This document shows positions 7,610 to 16,949 of a stretch of DNA of 64,000 bases, in pieces. Under the pieces are notes generated by a model. The model searched no databases and was not told the DNA's origin. It saw nothing but the letters and a program-made list of their open reading frames with translations. The position numbers and the translations under genes are program-made. The stretch covers positions 1-64,000 of IMG/VR virus record IMGVR_UViG_3300013094_000033; one strand, given 5' to 3'. How positions within the stretch are numbered: the first letter of the stretch is position 1; the number at the start of each line of letters is the position of its first letter. The stretch comes from a virus.

Positions 7610-9056
7610 TTATTGTATGCCCATCATTAATTAATTGTTTAATTCTTAGCAAAATAATTCGACCAGCAAATAAATTTGCATCATTAACCAGTGGATTTAT
7701 TTTTATTTCAGTTATACCAGTATTTTCCAGGATATTTTGTAGTGCAGATAACAAATTATCTTTGTTTCTTACCATAACATCTTTGGCACGTTTACTTAAA
7801 GGATAGAATTCAATGCATGAAGGTTGTTCTTCAAACATATATTCAGAATAATACAAATCTTCATCTAATGCTGATTGTACTGCATTTTGAATATCAACTG
7901 TAAAGACTTTTTTACCACTTGCAGTAAACCTACGCTCTCTACCTAGGTATTTATACACTCCGTTGGTTAAAGAAACATAGTCAAATGTATTAAAAAATCC
8001 GTCGGCATCAATATCTTTGATATATTTGCTTTGTGATGAAGTTTTAATCCAAAGTTGATCGTCAATGATCTTTACTTGTGTTTCATCATATACCCTACCT
8101 AAGTTTGAATTATAAACATCAAATTGATCATTGTCAATTTCTAATTCAAATACTGGGCCAACTGCTAAGAATGTACCATAACAGCTTACAATTTTATCTG
8201 CCCCAGCGTCGAAGACCACATCCATTAATCTAGGACTAGGAATAGACCCTGCACAAAATATTGTACAGTTTTTAAATGCATTAATAGGTATAGAAAAGTT
8301 TGGATGCCAATCAGTTAATTTTAAATGTACATCATAGAAAAATACTTTAGTGAATATATTTCTACATGCCATAAACAACAAATCATAAAATCCGTTGATT
8401 GTATAAAATTTTACACCAGCAAACAATGGACCAAGCACCACCTGCGACAATAATCCAATGTGTGTGATCCCGTTTACTGCACCAAATCTATCTGAGGTGT
8501 TGTACATAGGCATACATAACAATCCAGCATGCATAAATCTATCCGCAGTATGCATAACTCTACTATCAGGAATACCAGTTACTTCGCCAGTGATTAAATT
8601 TGCTTCAGGATGGATTAAATCAGGACTATACAAGGGCCTGTTGGATTCAAAATCTTTGGTAATGGCTTTTTCGTCAAGTATAAATACCGGCAAATGCCCA
8701 ATTGGGCTACCTTTTATATCACGTGGATCAAACCAACTTGATGAAAAGAATGGATTAATATAATTCATTTCGGAAGTATCTGACCTGCGAATAAATGCCT
8801 CAGGGCCGTCAGCTAAATTTGATGTAGCAATAACGACACCAAGTTCAGCAGCAGCAAAGAAAATAGCAATAGTATCAATTGTTGGGTTGCTTGCAACTAA
8901 TACTGTACGGTACCCATGTTCTTTAATATGGTTTTTCCAATATTGTACTCTATCAAGAATATATTGTTTATCTCGATCAATAAATTCTAAGTCCACAATA
9001 ATTGTATTATCATGGATTAGATCCTGTGTTGTAAAAGGTTTGCTTGTATCAATCAT
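7602..9056 (-). CDS. ANL adenylate-forming enzyme-like protein B
   Basis: 484 aa, collinear with protein A throughout, including the shared start (MID..P...DLIHD), FFAAAELG, HIGLLSQVVLGPLFAG and FNTFDY (protein A has FNTGDY). The P-loop-like region is more degraded (MHTADRFMHAG). The C-terminal motif FAGRIILLRIK again has Arg in place of the usual catalytic Lys. The pair arose by tandem duplication and has diverged. Loss of the TGD Gly and of P-loop features makes normal adenylation doubtful for B; it may be a partner or substrate-binding subunit. Its stop overlaps the start of protein A by 8 nt. Confidence 0.7.
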   Translation of the reverse strand: MIDTSKPFTTQDLIHDNTIIVDLEFIDRDKQYILDRVQYWKNHIKEHGYRTVLVASNPTIDTIAIFFAAAELGVVIATSNLADGPEAFIRRSDTSEMNYINPFFSSSWFDPRDIKGSPIGHLPVFILDEKAITKDFESNRPLYSPDLIHPEANLITGEVTGIPDSRVMHTADRFMHAGLLCMPMYNTSDRFGAVNGITHIGLLSQVVLGPLFAGVKFYTINGFYDLLFMACRNIFTKVFFYDVHLKLTDWHPNFSIPINAFKNCTIFCAGSIPSPRLMDVVFDAGADKIVSCYGTFLAVGPVFELEIDNDQFDVYNSNLGRVYDETQVKIIDDQLWIKTSSQSKYIKDIDADGFFNTFDYVSLTNGVYKYLGRERRFTASGKKVFTVDIQNAVQSALDEDLYYSEYMFEEQPSCIEFYPLSKRAKDVMVRNKDNLLSALQNILENTGITEIKINPLVNDANLFAGRIILLRIKQLINDGHTIND

Positions 9057-9298
9057 TGAATTATTTCGCCAGCACTGGTTTCACAGTCTGCGTGATTAAA
9101 AACTTCATTTACTAATTCTTGCGTAGTCCATCCCATAGCATGTAGTACGTGAATAGAATTTACAAACAAACTGAATATTACTGTGCCAGGTTCGTAGTTG
9201 TCTTCTTCACGCTCAAATACATCGTCAAAAATTTCTTCTGCAATTTCTGCACCACGCTGAATCATTTCATCTGTAACTTCTTCTGTAGTGTTAGTCAT
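9053..9298 (-). CDS. Small acidic protein following uvsX
   Basis: 81 aa, acidic (FDDVFEREEDNYEPG). A hydrophobic C-terminal half contains VIFSLFVNSIHVLHAMGW. No named domain. It overlaps uvsX by 4 nt upstream and the ANL B start by 4 nt downstream, so it is translationally coupled to both. Confidence 0.65.
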   Translation of the reverse strand: MTNTTEEVTDEMIQRGAEIAEEIFDDVFEREEDNYEPGTVIFSLFVNSIHVLHAMGWTTQELVNEVFNHADCETSAGEIIQ

Positions 9299-10368
9299 TC
9301 TTCATCAACTCCGTCAACGTCAACAGATACATCAACTGTTGTATGATGTGGGTTTGCAATAAAATCTGCCATTACTTTGTCCAATGAACCGTCATCGTTG
9401 CGTTCCCATGCTTTACGGAACTGCTTAATAACTGTACCATCGCTTAAAGTATATTTCAAACTGTTACCTTCTTTGGCCAACAATCCTTTACCTTCAAATA
9501 AGTCAACTAGTCCGCTATAGGGATTCATGCCAGACTCATAAGGAATCTTAACCTGTACTGATTCAAATGGCTTTGCATAGCGTGTTTTCATGATCTTACA
9601 AGCGGCACGAATACCTTTTACTTCTGAGATCTTGTTACCGTCTTCGTCTTCTTTTAACTTCAACTTACGCATAGCAACTACAATACTACTGGCGTAGATA
9701 AAACCCTGACCTCCGGAAATTTTATCATCGGGGTCAAACATATCTTGGCTTGCGTATGTGTGGTTAGTGGCAACTAAACCAATATTCAAACTACCAAACA
9801 TGTTTACACAATTACGAACCAATGCAGTAAGTGCCTTAGGCTTACGACCCATGTCACCTTTTAAATCACCTGCTTCAAACTGATTAACATCAGTTGGTGT
9901 TAACAACATACCTAAACTGTCAAGAACAATTAAAACCTTGGGACGTTGATCTTCGGGCAAAGTTTTGTATTCTTTAACAAACTCTGTAATCATTTTAGCA
10001 ACGTCGTCGATCATTGCCATGTTAAGTTTAAGCAATTTATCTTCTGACGTATCTACATTTAGTGCATGCAACCATGCTTCATCTAGTGCGTTTTCTGTAT
10101 CAATCAAAATTACATAGATGCCTTGCTTTTGTGCATTTGCAACTAAATTACCACTACAGATAAAACTTTTACCTGCACCAGACTCGCCAGCAAACACCGT
10201 AACCTTGCCCATTGGGATACCTTTGGTGAAGTCACCCGAGATCAGATAATTAAGTGCATAATTGTTTGTGCTTACCCAGTCCGTCGGATCGTTAAATCCA
10301 ACAGAGATCCCGTCAATGCTTTTTGTAATCGATTTTCTAAATTTGCTTACGTCAAATGGTTTGCCCAT
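9295..10368 (-). CDS. uvsX: UvsX RecA-like recombinase
   Basis: 357 aa (T4 UvsX is 391). Walker A is GESGAGKS at residues 61-68. The Walker-B-like segment VLIVLDSLGML lies near residue 150, with the L1/L2 DNA-binding region after DDKISGGQGF. ATP-dependent strand exchange in T4-type recombination-dependent replication is the expected role, with UvsY and gp32. The C terminus is acidic (DVDVDGVDEE), as in T4. TTTCCTTTAA upstream on the plus strand reads as an AAAGGAAA ribosome-binding site on the minus strand. Confidence 0.95.
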   Translation of the reverse strand: MGKPFDVSKFRKSITKSIDGISVGFNDPTDWVSTNNYALNYLISGDFTKGIPMGKVTVFAGESGAGKSFICSGNLVANAQKQGIYVILIDTENALDEAWLHALNVDTSEDKLLKLNMAMIDDVAKMITEFVKEYKTLPEDQRPKVLIVLDSLGMLLTPTDVNQFEAGDLKGDMGRKPKALTALVRNCVNMFGSLNIGLVATNHTYASQDMFDPDDKISGGQGFIYASSIVVAMRKLKLKEDEDGNKISEVKGIRAACKIMKTRYAKPFESVQVKIPYESGMNPYSGLVDLFEGKGLLAKEGNSLKYTLSDGTVIKQFRKAWERNDDGSLDKVMADFIANPHHTTVDVSVDVDGVDEE

Positions 10369-10379
10369 GATAATTTCCT

Positions 10380-11153
10380 TTAAGTGTAAATATTGAATTC
10401 ATCTGTATTTGTAGGTATTGTATGTATCAATTTGATCCGAGTAGGTTTATAGTATCTAATTAACAATGCGTGAACTATTGCTGTTTCGTAGTATGTTAAT
10501 TCGATCGGTTGACTTACTTTGTCTATTATAGATTCAAATACCTCAAAAGAATGTTGTACTGTATTATAGTACTTGCTGTGTTGTTTTGCAACCTGTTTGC
10601 AAAACTCGTTAACCTTTTCTGCAATGGGAGTGAACCCACAATTTTGAATTGTAGTACCAATTGATTTTGGGTCTTCCCAATACCATGTAATATCAATATC
10701 ATATTCGTGGAATACTTGGTCTGTATCCAAGATATTAACTAATGTTAAAGTATTGGCTTCTAATTCGTCAACAGAGTAATCGATTCCTATATCAACGTCA
10801 TTGTGTATTAAATGTAACAATAGACGTCCACGATCATCGCGGGCTACAGTACCTAACTGTTCCACTAGTTCGGTTGTATCAGTTAACCATCTATTGTCTA
10901 TGCACTTGGACCAACGAAGATCCGGCAAAGAGTTATCCAGCATTACCACTTTTACATGAGTAGTTGGGTCAATTGGTATACCAGTCTTACTTAAATTATA
11001 ATCTTGATAAAAAGGGCGCACTCGTTGATGATCAAACATATGATGCAACAGATGTCCAGTTATATTTGGATATCCATCTAACCCACCTTCCACTGTGCAA
11101 TAGTCTAGTAATGCAGATAGTGTGTGTATTTCGAAATCAACTAAATTAATCAT
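10380..11153 (-). CDS. Hypothetical protein
   Basis: 257 aa, not recognised. The sequence is mixed alpha/beta with many His/Asp residues in the first half (LLHHMFDHQRVRPFYQDYN) and WYWEDP near residue 155. It overlaps the ANL C stop by 4 nt and ends 11 nt before uvsX, so it is part of the operon. Association with the biosynthetic cassette is by position only. Confidence 0.65.
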   Translation of the reverse strand: MINLVDFEIHTLSALLDYCTVEGGLDGYPNITGHLLHHMFDHQRVRPFYQDYNLSKTGIPIDPTTHVKVVMLDNSLPDLRWSKCIDNRWLTDTTELVEQLGTVARDDRGRLLLHLIHNDVDIGIDYSVDELEANTLTLVNILDTDQVFHEYDIDITWYWEDPKSIGTTIQNCGFTPIAEKVNEFCKQVAKQHSKYYNTVQHSFEVFESIIDKVSQPIELTYYETAIVHALLIRYYKPTRIKLIHTIPTNTDEFNIYT

Positions 11154-12457
11154 ACATTATATATTTTTGATCTATCCCAGTATTTGTATACTATGTTGCT
11201 TACGCCTGCAAAATTAAGTAGCTCCCCACGAAGAGCAGCGCAATTTGCGATAGTATCGTACGCCGCTTTTCTAAAACTGTAGACATATAATGTATCGTCA
11301 ACGTAATTGAGTACAAAATCATTTAACGTTACATCACTATTGATTATTCCAATCATGAATTGTTGCACATCTGCAATGTATTGATTATTAATCAGCTGAT
11401 TACCTTTGAAAAATACTCGGTTGTTATACTCAGCAACATAATTGCTAGTATCCCGACCATTGGCCCACAGTTTATTATTTTCAATTGTGTAATCTATTAG
11501 ACTATCACCTAGTTCATTTGAAAAATAGCTGTCATCTGTTTTACGAATTGTTTTACTGAAAATTGGTGTCAGTGATGTATCTGGAATATATAAGGCTGTT
11601 ATAGCATCCACACCTCTACTAAACAACCAATCACATACTTTGGCCGACGGTGCGGCTTTTTGTGGTCCAGATCGTGCAGTAATTATCCGAGCACCATCAA
11701 AATCAAATTTAAAAGACTCTGACCCAAACGGACTGCTTTTGTTCATGCTATCTTCAAGTAACTTAAATGCTTGTAAATGCGTCGGAGATATTACTATATA
11801 GTCTAGTCCTTGTGTTCGCAGTAGACTTGCTAGTTCAATCATATGCGAGCAAGAATATATTGTTGACTGCTCAATCATAAGAGGTGTAAGCAACATTGGC
11901 AAAGTTTCATGATGCATTGTATACTGTATTGTTGCAATATTTCCGCCGCTAAAAATTGATTTTAATAACGGCTTAGACGCTAGAATAAATTCTTCAACGG
12001 TATACTCTACTAAATTAGAAAATACGCGATTAGAATCCGCTACGTTTTTAATTAATATTGAATTTAATTTAAACTCTGTGGCTGTGTATACAGGATCTTT
12101 ATGATAATGATTGGCATTTAAAAATTTAGGTCTATCGGTTGATATTTCAGTTTTACCAAATCCAACAATAGTTAAATCTACTGTATTAGCCAATTCATCA
12201 ATCATGTCATTTGAATAAGTGCCTGTATAAATGGTAATGCCATTTTCCATGCATGCAAGTATTATAGCGATACAGTCCAAGCATTGGTAAAAGTGCATAG
12301 AAATAGTTGTAATTGATCGTTCGGCAAAATAATCTTTCCAATATTGAACTCTATTTAAAATATCTTTTTTTTCGTAAAAAGGAAATACCGAAGTTGAATC
12401 AACTATACAACCGCCGTATATTAAATCTTTGCTCGAAGCACCACTACGTATCGTCAT
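11150..12457 (-). CDS. ANL-like protein C, divergent
   Basis: 435 aa. The N-terminal layout matches ANL A and B: DLIYGG.IVDS, ILNRVQYWKDYF, then the CIAIILACMENGI helix. LLTPLMIEQSTIYS stands where A and B have the PLLAG region. The TGD and GR hinge motifs and the P-loop are not recognisable, and the protein is about 50 aa shorter. It is probably a third, degraded paralogue with an altered or non-catalytic role. It overlaps the rSAM stop upstream by 4 nt. Confidence 0.6.
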   Translation of the reverse strand: MTIRSGASSKDLIYGGCIVDSTSVFPFYEKKDILNRVQYWKDYFAERSITTISMHFYQCLDCIAIILACMENGITIYTGTYSNDMIDELANTVDLTIVGFGKTEISTDRPKFLNANHYHKDPVYTATEFKLNSILIKNVADSNRVFSNLVEYTVEEFILASKPLLKSIFSGGNIATIQYTMHHETLPMLLTPLMIEQSTIYSCSHMIELASLLRTQGLDYIVISPTHLQAFKLLEDSMNKSSPFGSESFKFDFDGARIITARSGPQKAAPSAKVCDWLFSRGVDAITALYIPDTSLTPIFSKTIRKTDDSYFSNELGDSLIDYTIENNKLWANGRDTSNYVAEYNNRVFFKGNQLINNQYIADVQQFMIGIINSDVTLNDFVLNYVDDTLYVYSFRKAAYDTIANCAALRGELLNFAGVSNIVYKYWDRSKIYNV

Positions 12458-13602
12458 TTTAGTTTATAAAGTTCTCTAAAAATCTTACTACTATCTATGC
12501 TGCGGCGTTGATCTAGTTCTGCCAATTGAGCAAAGGATCCAGACAAATCTTTCGCCCACGGCTGTTCTAAATATTCCAATATGTTTCTGTAACTGTTTTC
12601 TAATAGAAATCCTGGCTTATTAGCAATACGTTGAGTAAATTCTTGTTTAACTTCATCTAATACAGTATCGGGCAAGTTTCGTACGTTTAAAAACTCAGGG
12701 GTAATAATACCGCCAATGATAAAACTATTATTGTGAAATCCCTGTTGTTGAAAATACTCAACGCAATCAAATAGACTCTGATAGTTTAACAAGAAATATA
12801 ACATGTTAAACGATATTTTATGATCCAACTGTTTAATTGTATTTAAGTTATCTAAAAAGTCAGTCCAAGATCCACCATAACGTATATATTCGTATTCCGC
12901 TTCAATGGTTTCTACACTTACAGTCCAATGTACATTTTTAAATTCACATACTAAATCAAATACTCGTGTGTCTGTTTTACTTAGGTTACTGTTAATGCGT
13001 AGATTAACTCCAGGATTTGTTTTAAGTAATCGTTCTAGTAATTCTACATTTTCTTTCATTAGCAGGGGCTCGCCACCGGCTAGATATACATGATTCAATT
13101 GACTGGTATGATCAAAAATATAGTTTTTAAATTCTTCACGCTGTTGATTAGTGGGCATTTCCTGTTGGATGTTTAATTCCGCAGCCCATTTACTGCTGAA
13201 TCTAGGAAAGCAATACACACAAGCAAAGTTACAAAGGTTAGTCCAACGTATATCTGTTTTACGTAGCCCAAATGTTGCAGGACTATCGTATAAACTTTTA
13301 TCAACGTGTTTCATTTCTTTAAGATAAAACACACGGTCACTGATAATATCAAAACTACGTTCGTTCTTTTCTAATGTGTAACAAGTATCACAAGTGGCAC
13401 AAGGTTCGCCTGCACGCATTTGTGTACGGTTCATTATATTAACAGGACTATTTACAATTTCTTCAATTGAATTGTCTTTTATATTTCCTATTTCGCCTGT
13501 ACTGCGTATGCAATTCTTTACTGCACCATCGTAGTTGTACATTAACCCAGTCCAGGGAATAGGGCAAAAACTTTTATTAGTTAAGTATTCCTTACTCTCC
13601 AT
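12454..13602 (-). CDS. N-twitch radical SAM protein
   Basis: 382 aa from the ATG at 13602; an upstream TTG could add 9 residues. The twitch/SPASM-like module comes first: C..PW, YDGAVKNC, GNIKDNSIEEI, then CATCDTC. The radical-SAM triad CNFACVYC follows near residues 124-131 from this ATG, then AGGEPLL. The gene order rSAM-rSAM-ANL and the overlaps on both sides suggest consecutive steps in one pathway. The N-terminal module resembles that of peptide-modifying enzymes, so a peptide substrate is possible but not shown. Confidence 0.85.
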   Translation of the reverse strand: MESKEYLTNKSFCPIPWTGLMYNYDGAVKNCIRSTGEIGNIKDNSIEEIVNSPVNIMNRTQMRAGEPCATCDTCYTLEKNERSFDIISDRVFYLKEMKHVDKSLYDSPATFGLRKTDIRWTNLCNFACVYCFPRFSSKWAAELNIQQEMPTNQQREEFKNYIFDHTSQLNHVYLAGGEPLLMKENVELLERLLKTNPGVNLRINSNLSKTDTRVFDLVCEFKNVHWTVSVETIEAEYEYIRYGGSWTDFLDNLNTIKQLDHKISFNMLYFLLNYQSLFDCVEYFQQQGFHNNSFIIGGIITPEFLNVRNLPDTVLDEVKQEFTQRIANKPGFLLENSYRNILEYLEQPWAKDLSGSFAQLAELDQRRSIDSSKIFRELYKLK

Positions 13603-14590
13603 AATAAACACGTGGATAATCCTGTGCAATATCTATACCACGTAATCTATCCTGCATTGATATATATTGTTCTAACTCCATGATATTACTTTTGTCCACA
13701 GCAACAAATTGTGATATAATGTGGTCGCCTAATTTGTCTATTGCTCGTTGTGTAAGTCCATTAACATTCTTAATGCTGAGTACTTCGGGACTATGCAACA
13801 AAGCATAAGAATGTTTGAAATTATGTTCTTTAACAAACGATTCTATTTCTAGTAGATTGCAAATATTCAACACGCTCACTGTAGTCCATAAATTTAATTC
13901 ATGTAGATTCATCTCTTTGTAGGTCATAAGATTTGAATAAAACTTATCCCATTTAATGGGCCATCTGAGATAATCATGATAATCTCTTACACCATCGAAG
14001 CTAACAGTCACTGTTACTTTAACGCCACGTGCCACTAATTGTTCAAGTTCAGGAATCACTAAACTACAGTTTGTGTTAATGCGAATTGATTGCACGTTAG
14101 GTGGAAGGTTTGCTAATACGTTGCGATAGTTTTTACTGGCACTGGGTTCTCCGCCATTGATATCCAGATGCGTAATGCGATCTAGAGGCAAAGACCAAAA
14201 CTTATTTGAATTATCAACTATTGTATATTCTTTATCATACAAACTACCAATCTTGGTACTACAGTTCGGATTACATGTTTGGCATGCACTATTGCATACG
14301 TTATCTAATACTCCTCCTACTATAAGATAGTCTGATTTTGTTTGTAGTTCTTGATACCGAATATCATTCATTCGTATACTAGATTGATTCATACGTTCTG
14401 TTTCTGCACAACGAATACATTCTGCAGGGAACTCATCTATATCAAACTTATCTTTAATGCTTTGTTGCCATTGGCTAGCATTCATTTCTTCAAGAGAATC
14501 AAATCGCGGTGGATTAACCATGTGACCACAACGACTAACTTTTCCGTCTGGATTTAATCTTACAAAATGATTTATTCTAGGACATTGCAT
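13592..14590 (-). CDS. N-twitch radical SAM protein
   Basis: 332 aa. N-terminal Cys residues C3, C21, C58 and C61, with NPDGKVSRC and FPAECIRCAETER, form the twitch-like module. The core triad is CNSACQTC (C99, C103, C106), followed by C110 and later NGGEPS. The end overlaps the next rSAM start. The start overlaps the sulfotransferase-like gene by 19 nt. It is the shortest of the four rSAM proteins. Substrate unknown. Confidence 0.85.
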   Translation of the reverse strand: MQCPRINHFVRLNPDGKVSRCGHMVNPPRFDSLEEMNASQWQQSIKDKFDIDEFPAECIRCAETERMNQSSIRMNDIRYQELQTKSDYLIVGGVLDNVCNSACQTCNPNCSTKIGSLYDKEYTIVDNSNKFWSLPLDRITHLDINGGEPSASKNYRNVLANLPPNVQSIRINTNCSLVIPELEQLVARGVKVTVTVSFDGVRDYHDYLRWPIKWDKFYSNLMTYKEMNLHELNLWTTVSVLNICNLLEIESFVKEHNFKHSYALLHSPEVLSIKNVNGLTQRAIDKLGDHIISQFVAVDKSNIMELEQYISMQDRLRGIDIAQDYPRVYYGE

Positions 14591-15189
14591 AAGTTTATTG
14601 ATCTTTGTATAACTTCTCGGTGTACTTCAGGGAATTCTTGTTTTATAGTGTCTACTATGTCAGTGAATTCAACTGTTTTTCCTAATAGATTATTTACTAA
14701 AACTTTATCTACATCTAAGTAAAAAAGTACTTTATCATTGTTTTCAAAATATTCAACTAACTCATCGTCGACTATAGATTTATTTCTTGCTTCGTTAGTA
14801 ATGGTTTCTACATAATGCAATGGCTTAATAGATAAAGCAGCATGCGAATATCTACGTAAATTAACTAACCAATAAAATTGTGGAGCAAAATGTCTATTTA
14901 AAAATAAATGATTTTCAATATAGTATAATGCTGTTTTTCGATCTAATTCCGGATCAAGTTTATCCAGGTATGTCTGAACGCCCGAGATAAATCTTTCAAA
15001 TGGATTGCGTACTAGTACTTCAATGGTTTTAATTTCTATTAGATTATCTTGATCGACAATCGAAAAGCCAGAGTTCATTAAAGAACTACTGGCATTTTTG
15101 AAAATAGGATAGATATACTTTTGCGATGGTACTATTTCTAATACCTCGCAACGATCTGGAAATATAATGTTATCAAGTTGCGATAACAT
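14572..15189 (-). CDS. Sulfotransferase-like protein B
   Basis: 205 aa. A PAPS 5'-phosphosulfate-loop-like segment IFKNASSSLM (residues about 29-38) is followed by the 3'-phosphate-binding pattern VRNPFERFISG (about 60-70). HFAPQFYWL (about 96-104) is also seen in carbohydrate-type sulfotransferases. These features fit the Sulfotransfer_2-like fold, which moves sulfate from PAPS to a hydroxyl or amine. It starts immediately after the stop of a related gene, so the two are a tandem pair. Substrate unknown. Confidence 0.75.
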   Translation of the reverse strand: MLSQLDNIIFPDRCEVLEIVPSQKYIYPIFKNASSSLMNSGFSIVDQDNLIEIKTIEVLVRNPFERFISGVQTYLDKLDPELDRKTALYYIENHLFLNRHFAPQFYWLVNLRRYSHAALSIKPLHYVETITNEARNKSIVDDELVEYFENNDKVLFYLDVDKVLVNNLLGKTVEFTDIVDTIKQEFPEVHREVIQRSINLCNVLE

Positions 15190-15840
15190 TTAGTTAAACT
15201 CACATTTGTTATACCAATTTCTTGATTGAACTAATTTTAGATATGGTGCGTAATTAACATCAAGTTTAACACGCTCAACAATGTCAGATATTGTTACCGT
15301 CTCATTCATACAATTATTATATATTACCCTGTCAGGAGTAAAAGCTAATATTAAACCCTGAAGAAGTTGATGAGATACTGAATAATTTTCTGCTCTGGTA
15401 ACTTGATTTAAATGAACATTAGTTATTTTTGTTAATTCGTCCATGGGAATTATTTTAAATTTTATTCCAGGACAGTACATATCCATTTTTAATAAAGTCC
15501 AAAATTGGGGAGAAGAATGTGCGTCTAAAAATGGTATATCAAAACTTTTGGTCAGATAAATAACAAAGTCTGGTACACTTAACGCTAGTACATCTCGATA
15601 TGTGTTGCAAGCACTAAAAAATCTGTCAATTGGATCCCGTATTATAACTGTACACTGATTTATGTTAAATCGATCAATGAAATTTTTTAGACTAGTACCT
15701 TTGTAATGTCTGTACCGGTTGGGGTCAGTGTTATATAGGTTCACTAGACTACGTGTACCGTTTTTAGGTATTAGTGTGTAGCATACACCACCTTGCGGAT
15801 CGTATAGCAATTCTACATAATTTGATAAAATATTAAACAT
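15190..15840 (-). CDS. Sulfotransferase-like protein A
   Basis: 216 aa. The PAPS-binding loop is LIPKNGTRSLV (residues about 23-33). The 3'-phosphate motif is IIRDPIDRFFSA (about 66-77). SSPQFWTLL (about 108-116) is the PQ-aromatic element shared with its tandem neighbour. It is the first gene of the accessory cassette after gp32, separated by a GNRA-loop hairpin. A host or phage PAPS supply would be needed; no PAPS-synthesis gene lies in this window. Confidence 0.8.
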   Translation of the reverse strand: MFNILSNYVELLYDPQGGVCYTLIPKNGTRSLVNLYNTDPNRYRHYKGTSLKNFIDRFNINQCTVIIRDPIDRFFSACNTYRDVLALSVPDFVIYLTKSFDIPFLDAHSSPQFWTLLKMDMYCPGIKFKIIPMDELTKITNVHLNQVTRAENYSVSHQLLQGLILAFTPDRVIYNNCMNETVTISDIVERVKLDVNYAPYLKLVQSRNWYNKCEFN

Positions 15841-15846
15841 AATTAA

Positions 15847-15868
15847 TTACAGGGGTTCCCCCCTGTAA
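15847..15868 (-). terminator. Hairpin between gp32 and the sulfotransferase genes
   Basis: A 9-bp stem TTACAGGGG/CCCCTGTAA has a GGAA tetraloop on the minus strand, just after the gp32 stop and 6 nt before the next ATG. It has no long U tract, so it may be a partial terminator or mRNA stabiliser that sets gp32 apart from the cassette rather than a full stop. Confidence 0.55.
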
Positions 15869-15875
15869 ATTTATA

Positions 15876-16871
15876 TTATTGCTTGCGATTTCTAATCATT
15901 GCTAAAATGTCTTCAGCACGTTGGCTAGAAGGTTTAGCGGCAGGTGTTGCAATTGGTGCAGTTGGTGCTGGAGCATCATCTTCGTCAAATGGTGCATCAT
16001 CAACTGCCGCTACAGGAGCAGGAGCAGATTGTGCTACTGGTGCAGGTGCTGTATCTGCTGGAGCAGAATTACCACCTTGGAAACCAGCTGGTTTGAAATA
16101 TGAACTCCAACGATCTGGGTCATATGGTTGACCGTCTACTGACGCTTCAAACATTTCTTTCATAACTCTAAGCTCAACATCTGTTGGTTTCTTTGGCAAG
16201 AAATCACTTAAGTTATACAATCCGAATTGTTCAACTGCGGCTGCTTCATCAGCAGTTAGTGCAGTTTCTTTACGTGCCCATGTGCTGGTATTGTAATCAG
16301 CATATCCACCTTTTGAAGTTTTCTTGATGTTAAAGTCAAGACCACCTTCATAGTCAGTTGGTAGATTTTCCATTTCTGGATCGATCAATGCATTTTTAAC
16401 CAAGTTAAAAATTTGTGGACTAATAACAAATCTGCGAATTGGATTTGCTGGTGTTTTGTCATCACTCAATGGATTGTCACGTACAAAACCTTGGAACAAA
16501 TAACTACGCTTTTTCCAATATTTACGGCCCATTTCTTCTAAATTGGGATCCTTAAACCATGTACGTACTTCTGCCAAGATTGGGCAAGCACTCCCGTCAT
16601 TATACATTTCCACGCAAGGAACTTGTACCATAACTGGTTTGCTGTCTGCTTGTCCTTTAATACCAGCAAATGGTAATTTAATCATTGCACGTTCAACCCA
16701 AAAGAAATCATTCTTTGTGTTACCGTCTGGTAAAAATCTTACTCTTGCTGTGGTGTTTTCTGGAATGTTCCAGTGTGCGTAAATGGCGTTATCGCCTTGT
16801 GACTGATTACCGCTCCCACGGGTCTCATTTGCTTGTAGTTTTGCGCGAATTTCTGCTAATGTCATTGCCAT
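15876..16871 (-). CDS. 32: gp32 single-stranded DNA-binding protein
   Basis: 331 aa (T4 gp32 is 301). Recognisable features are the basic N terminus, RARVRFLPDG-like TARVRFLPDG (41-50), VPCVEMYNDGSACPIL and WFKDPN in the core, and a long Ala/Pro/Asp-rich C-terminal tail (FDEDDAPAP) like the acidic partner-binding tail of T4. Only Cys86 and Cys96 lie in the region of the T4 zinc site, so the full His-Cys3 site looks lost. The protein coats ssDNA for UvsX/UvsY. A late-type promoter lies at 16950-16957. Confidence 0.93.
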   Translation of the reverse strand: MAMTLAEIRAKLQANETRGSGNQSQGDNAIYAHWNIPENTTARVRFLPDGNTKNDFFWVERAMIKLPFAGIKGQADSKPVMVQVPCVEMYNDGSACPILAEVRTWFKDPNLEEMGRKYWKKRSYLFQGFVRDNPLSDDKTPANPIRRFVISPQIFNLVKNALIDPEMENLPTDYEGGLDFNIKKTSKGGYADYNTSTWARKETALTADEAAAVEQFGLYNLSDFLPKKPTDVELRVMKEMFEASVDGQPYDPDRWSSYFKPAGFQGGNSAPADTAPAPVAQSAPAPVAAVDDAPFDEDDAPAPTAPIATPAAKPSSQRAEDILAMIRNRKQ

Positions 16872-16949
16872 GATATGTTTCCTTTATAAATTAAGATGGT
16901 CTTTAAAAATGTGCCTAAATGTATACAGCACTCCCGCAGTATACAATAA

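Noticed and set aside
13603-13629. TTG start of the rSAM gene at 12454
   Set aside because: An ATG nine codons later overlaps the upstream stop, as for other coupled genes here.
16543-16873. Plus-strand ORFs opposite gp32
   Set aside because: Antisense shadows of a clearly recognised gene.
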